Part shown: positions 13,252-14,982 of the stretch, piece after piece
Position numbering within the stretch: position 1 is the first letter of the stretch
Layout: each line of letters starts with the position of its first letter
Source: JAMLIO01 sp031412575
GTDB taxonomy: Bacteria > Bdellovibrionota > Bdellovibrionia > Bdellovibrionales > UBA1609
Length of the DNA stretch: 14,982 bases
Direction of reading: 5' to 3'
Assembly: GCA_031412575.1 (NCBI GenBank)
Contig: JANODG010000193.1
Coordinates: 1-14,982 of the forward strand
Made by a program: the position numbers and the translations under genes
Notes under the pieces: model-generated
Database searches by the model: none
What the model was told of the DNA's origin: nothing
Seen by the model: the letters and a program-made list of their open reading frames with translations, nothing else

Positions 13252-14664
13252 CTATTTCAACAACTCAGTGAACTTATCCAAGATTTTTTTTTCTTTTAAT
13301 TTATCATATGTTTTTTGACTGACATAAATTCGAGGAATAAAGTTTTTAAGCTCTGACAATACAGACGTTAAGGCACTTTCCTGGTCAACCAATAACTCTA
13401 AAGTTCCACTTCGTTTTACGATCTTAATTCCTTCACTGTCAAAAAGAGGAGCTTTTGAAGCCACTAATTCTTTTTTAGATTTTGTGAAGGACACATCTCT
13501 GTCAGGAATGTCTGTGATGATCCAATCTTCGGGAAACTCTGTAGCCATGACGTTTTCAAGCCAAGCAAAAGACTTTTTAACTTTTTCGACAATTCTAGGT
13601 TTATCATCAATGTTTTTAATTAAAGTTGGCACAGCAGGAGCAATTTTAATTTGCGCCGGAGGAATTCTTAAGGTCAGCATCAAGCTTAATTCACGGATCA
13701 TAGGATGATTGATTCGACCTGCTAAGTATTCATGAATTTTAGCCATGAAATAAGAATCATTAAACGTAAAATACTCCATAGGATTTTGTGAAACTTTATC
13801 AATCAAGTCGTTAAAAGAATAAGCCAATCCATTTTCTAAAAAATATTCATAAATTTTTGCGGCCATCAGATCAAATTTATAATTTGTACCGTCACTTATA
13901 ATTTGCGAATACCAAAAGTAACGATTCACTAAAAAACTTTCAACCACGTGTAGGGAATCTTCTTTAAAGGCGAAGATGGTTTTGTTTTTTTCGCTAACTA
14001 AAACCATGTTACGAATCAAAAAATCAATATCATAAATTCCAAGTCTTACCCCCGTATGATACGCATCACGTAGTAGATAATCCATGCGATCGGCATCGAT
14101 GTCCGAATGAACTAACTGATTGGCCAACATGTTTTTAGATTTGCCAGCAATTATATTTGATAGCTCTTCGGGATCTATACCTTCTTCTTTTAAAACTCTT
14201 GTAAGCCCACCGTCGAAATCCGTGTGGCATAAAATATGGCTACCTAATGTTTCGTGATTTTCTGCAATCCCTTTGTAACCGTTATTTCTTCTTTTTTTAT
14301 AATGTCTGATGTAAGCAAGTTCTGTAGTGTGTGAAAATGGAAATGTACCAATGTCGTGAAGCAACCCCGCTAACCGCATGGTTTGATGAAAGTTTTTCTT
14401 TTCTGATTTTTTAGCAGGGTTGAAAAATTCGTCTTCCGAAGAAGCGATCCCCAAGCTTTTCAAGACTCGGTCCATGACATGTAAAACCCCAAGTGTATGG
14501 GCGTGCCTAGTGTGCGTGGCGCCTGGAAAAACGTAGAAGGCTAAACCTAATTGGCGTATCCATCTTAATCTCTGGTAATAGGGACTTTCAAGCACGCGAA
14601 GTTCGGTTTTTGAAAGCTGGATGTTGCCGTGAATGTTATCGAATATCATTTTGCCATTAGACAT
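13252..14664 (-). CDS. HD-domain phosphohydrolase, SAMHD1/dGTPase-like
   Basis: This predicted cytoplasmic metal-dependent phosphohydrolase has 470 residues. The N-terminal half matches the SAMHD1/YwfO group: YYQRLRWIRQLGLAFYVFPG (29-48), then THTRHAHTLGV with His54, LLHDIGTFPFSHTTE with His103-Asp104, and SDIDADRMDYLLRDAYHTG with Asp192. Together these complete the H...HD...D metal site. Related proteins hydrolyse dNTPs to nucleoside and triphosphate, often under allosteric nucleotide control, so a role in dNTP pool balance is likely but inferred. Residues from about 220 to 470 are helical and lack a recognised extra domain. The start is ATG with no visible Shine-Dalgarno. No clear promoter was found in the 92 bp before the large palindrome upstream. 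The neighbouring cytochrome gene is not obviously related. Confidence 0.88.
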   Translation of the reverse strand: MSNGKMIFDNIHGNIQLSKTELRVLESPYYQRLRWIRQLGLAFYVFPGATHTRHAHTLGVLHVMDRVLKSLGIASSEDEFFNPAKKSEKKNFHQTMRLAGLLHDIGTFPFSHTTELAYIRHYKKRRNNGYKGIAENHETLGSHILCHTDFDGGLTRVLKEEGIDPEELSNIIAGKSKNMLANQLVHSDIDADRMDYLLRDAYHTGVRLGIYDIDFLIRNMVLVSEKNKTIFAFKEDSLHVVESFLVNRYFWYSQIISDGTNYKFDLMAAKIYEYFLENGLAYSFNDLIDKVSQNPMEYFTFNDSYFMAKIHEYLAGRINHPMIRELSLMLTLRIPPAQIKIAPAVPTLIKNIDDKPRIVEKVKKSFAWLENVMATEFPEDWIITDIPDRDVSFTKSKKELVASKAPLFDSEGIKIVKRSGTLELLVDQESALTSVLSELKNFIPRIYVSQKTYDKLKEKKILDKFTELLK

Positions 14665-14756
14665 TTATTTATTATCAACTTATCAATGACACTTAGGTAT
14701 GAATATTTAAACCATACAGACTTTAGGCCGAAGGCGATTCTAGTTATCTTACGCTA

Positions 14757-14913
14757 ATTCTATTAAATATTTTTCCAAAAATGAGGTGTTTGTGCCTGAT
14801 AAAAATTTTCGAACATACGTTTGGCATTCGCTTGCATTGCAAGCTCTTGCCAAGCCGAACTTAATTTTTATCAGGCACAAACACCTCATTTTTGGAAAAA
14901 TATTTAATAGAAT
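14757..14913. repeat. 157-bp giant inverted repeat, MITE-like or structured RNA/DNA element
   Basis: The arms 14757-14807 and 14863-14913 are perfect reverse complements over 51 bp. The 55-nt centre folds further: TTCG with CGAA (14808-14811 and 14856-14859), an 8-pair stem (14819-14826 with 14848-14855, one wobble), and GCTTGCA-T-TGCAAGC (14830-14844) at the tip. Only short mismatched bulges interrupt the stem. No transposase is nearby. Immediate flanks (CTA on the left, AGG on the right) do not show an obvious target-site duplication, although a palindromic one such as TA could be hidden within the arms. It is far longer than a normal terminator and has no integron attC core. A non-autonomous miniature inverted-repeat transposable element is the best guess. 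Confidence 0.85.
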
Positions 14914-14955
14914 AGGAATAAGTTAATTAGAATCTAAAAAAGATAGAAAAAAGTA

Positions 14956-14982
14956 AAAAGATAGAGAACATCTCTATCTTTT
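14956..14982. terminator. AT-rich bidirectional terminator-like hairpin at window edge
   Basis: AAAAGATAGAGA (14956-14967), loop ACA, TCTCTATCTTTT (14971-14982) form a 12-bp perfect stem. Read on the minus strand it is followed by a U-rich stretch (TACTTTTTTC), so it best fits the end of a leftward gene beyond the window. Read on the plus strand it ends in TTTT where the window is cut. The low G+C of the stem lowers confidence. Confidence 0.5.

Larger units (their letters stand above)
14665..14982. other. 318-bp gap upstream of the HD-domain gene
   Basis: No convincing protein gene lies here. The first 92 bp (14665-14756) is the AT-rich leader of the HD gene with no clear promoter. Next comes the 157-bp near-complete palindrome (14757-14913), then a purine-rich stretch with AAAAAGATAGA in direct repeat (at about 14937-14947 and 14955-14965), and a terminator-like hairpin at the edge. 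Very short ORFs inside the palindrome are discussed in the findings. Confidence 0.6.

Noticed and set aside
14757..14913. Integron attC site
   Set aside because: The fold and size are loosely similar, but no GTTRRRY/RYYYAAC core pair is found at the ends, the arms are perfectly paired without the usual extrahelical bases, and no cassette or integrase is present.
14757..14913. Ordinary rho-independent terminator
   Set aside because: The stem is many times too long, has no directional U-tract after it, and a separate terminator-like hairpin lies just to the right.

Overview
The window is AT-rich bacterial chromosome, densely coded on both strands. It carries housekeeping genes (release factor 3, the condensin subunits ScpA and ScpB, undecaprenyl pyrophosphate phosphatase) among lipid, respiratory and metal-resistance genes. 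ScpA and ScpB with very long acidic extensions, many exported proteins of no recognised family and an AT-rich Gram-negative style fit a Bdellovibrio-like or other former deltaproteobacterial lineage. That placement is an impression from gene content and was not computed. I saw no tRNA, rRNA, CRISPR array, transposase or phage gene.

Layout. 1-2331: a short unknown ORF that may begin outside the window, convergent with prfC (minus strand), then a single-cluster ferredoxin (plus). 2372-3621: a membrane fatty acid desaturase with its own likely promoter, on the same strand as the ferredoxin and possibly served by it. 3637-5505: an arsenic-resistance locus. arsR (minus) diverges from an ACR3 arsenite efflux pump and a thioredoxin-type arsenate reductase (plus). 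A perfect 16-bp palindrome in the shared 65-bp gap sits exactly inside the spacer of the likely arsR promoter. 5524-8852: a minus-strand operon scpA-scpB-uppP, with a 21-nt gap and then a 1-nt overlap. 8853-9195: a non-coding gap with a direct repeat, a small hairpin and a good promoter facing right. 9196-10581: two unrelated exported proteins of unknown function. 10600-14664: a minus-strand run of four genes: an HD-domain dNTPase-like protein, a lipoprotein cytochrome c, an acyl-CoA dehydrogenase and a site-2-protease-like M50 peptidase. The last two are close enough to be co-transcribed.

14665-14982 has no convincing gene and holds the most unusual structure in the window. It is a perfect inverted repeat with 51-bp arms (14757-14807 and 14863-14913), and the 55-nt centre folds again into a nested stem, so nearly all of 157 bp is self-complementary. 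It looks like a non-autonomous miniature inverted-repeat element or a large structured RNA or DNA site. Each arm also carries the same ATG, opening short ORFs on both strands. An AT-rich bidirectional terminator hairpin closes the window.

No complete new multi-gene system was recognised. The best leads are the giant palindrome, the ferredoxin-desaturase pairing, the extended ScpA/ScpB pair, the tightly packed ars control region, and the two orphan exported proteins behind a structured leader.
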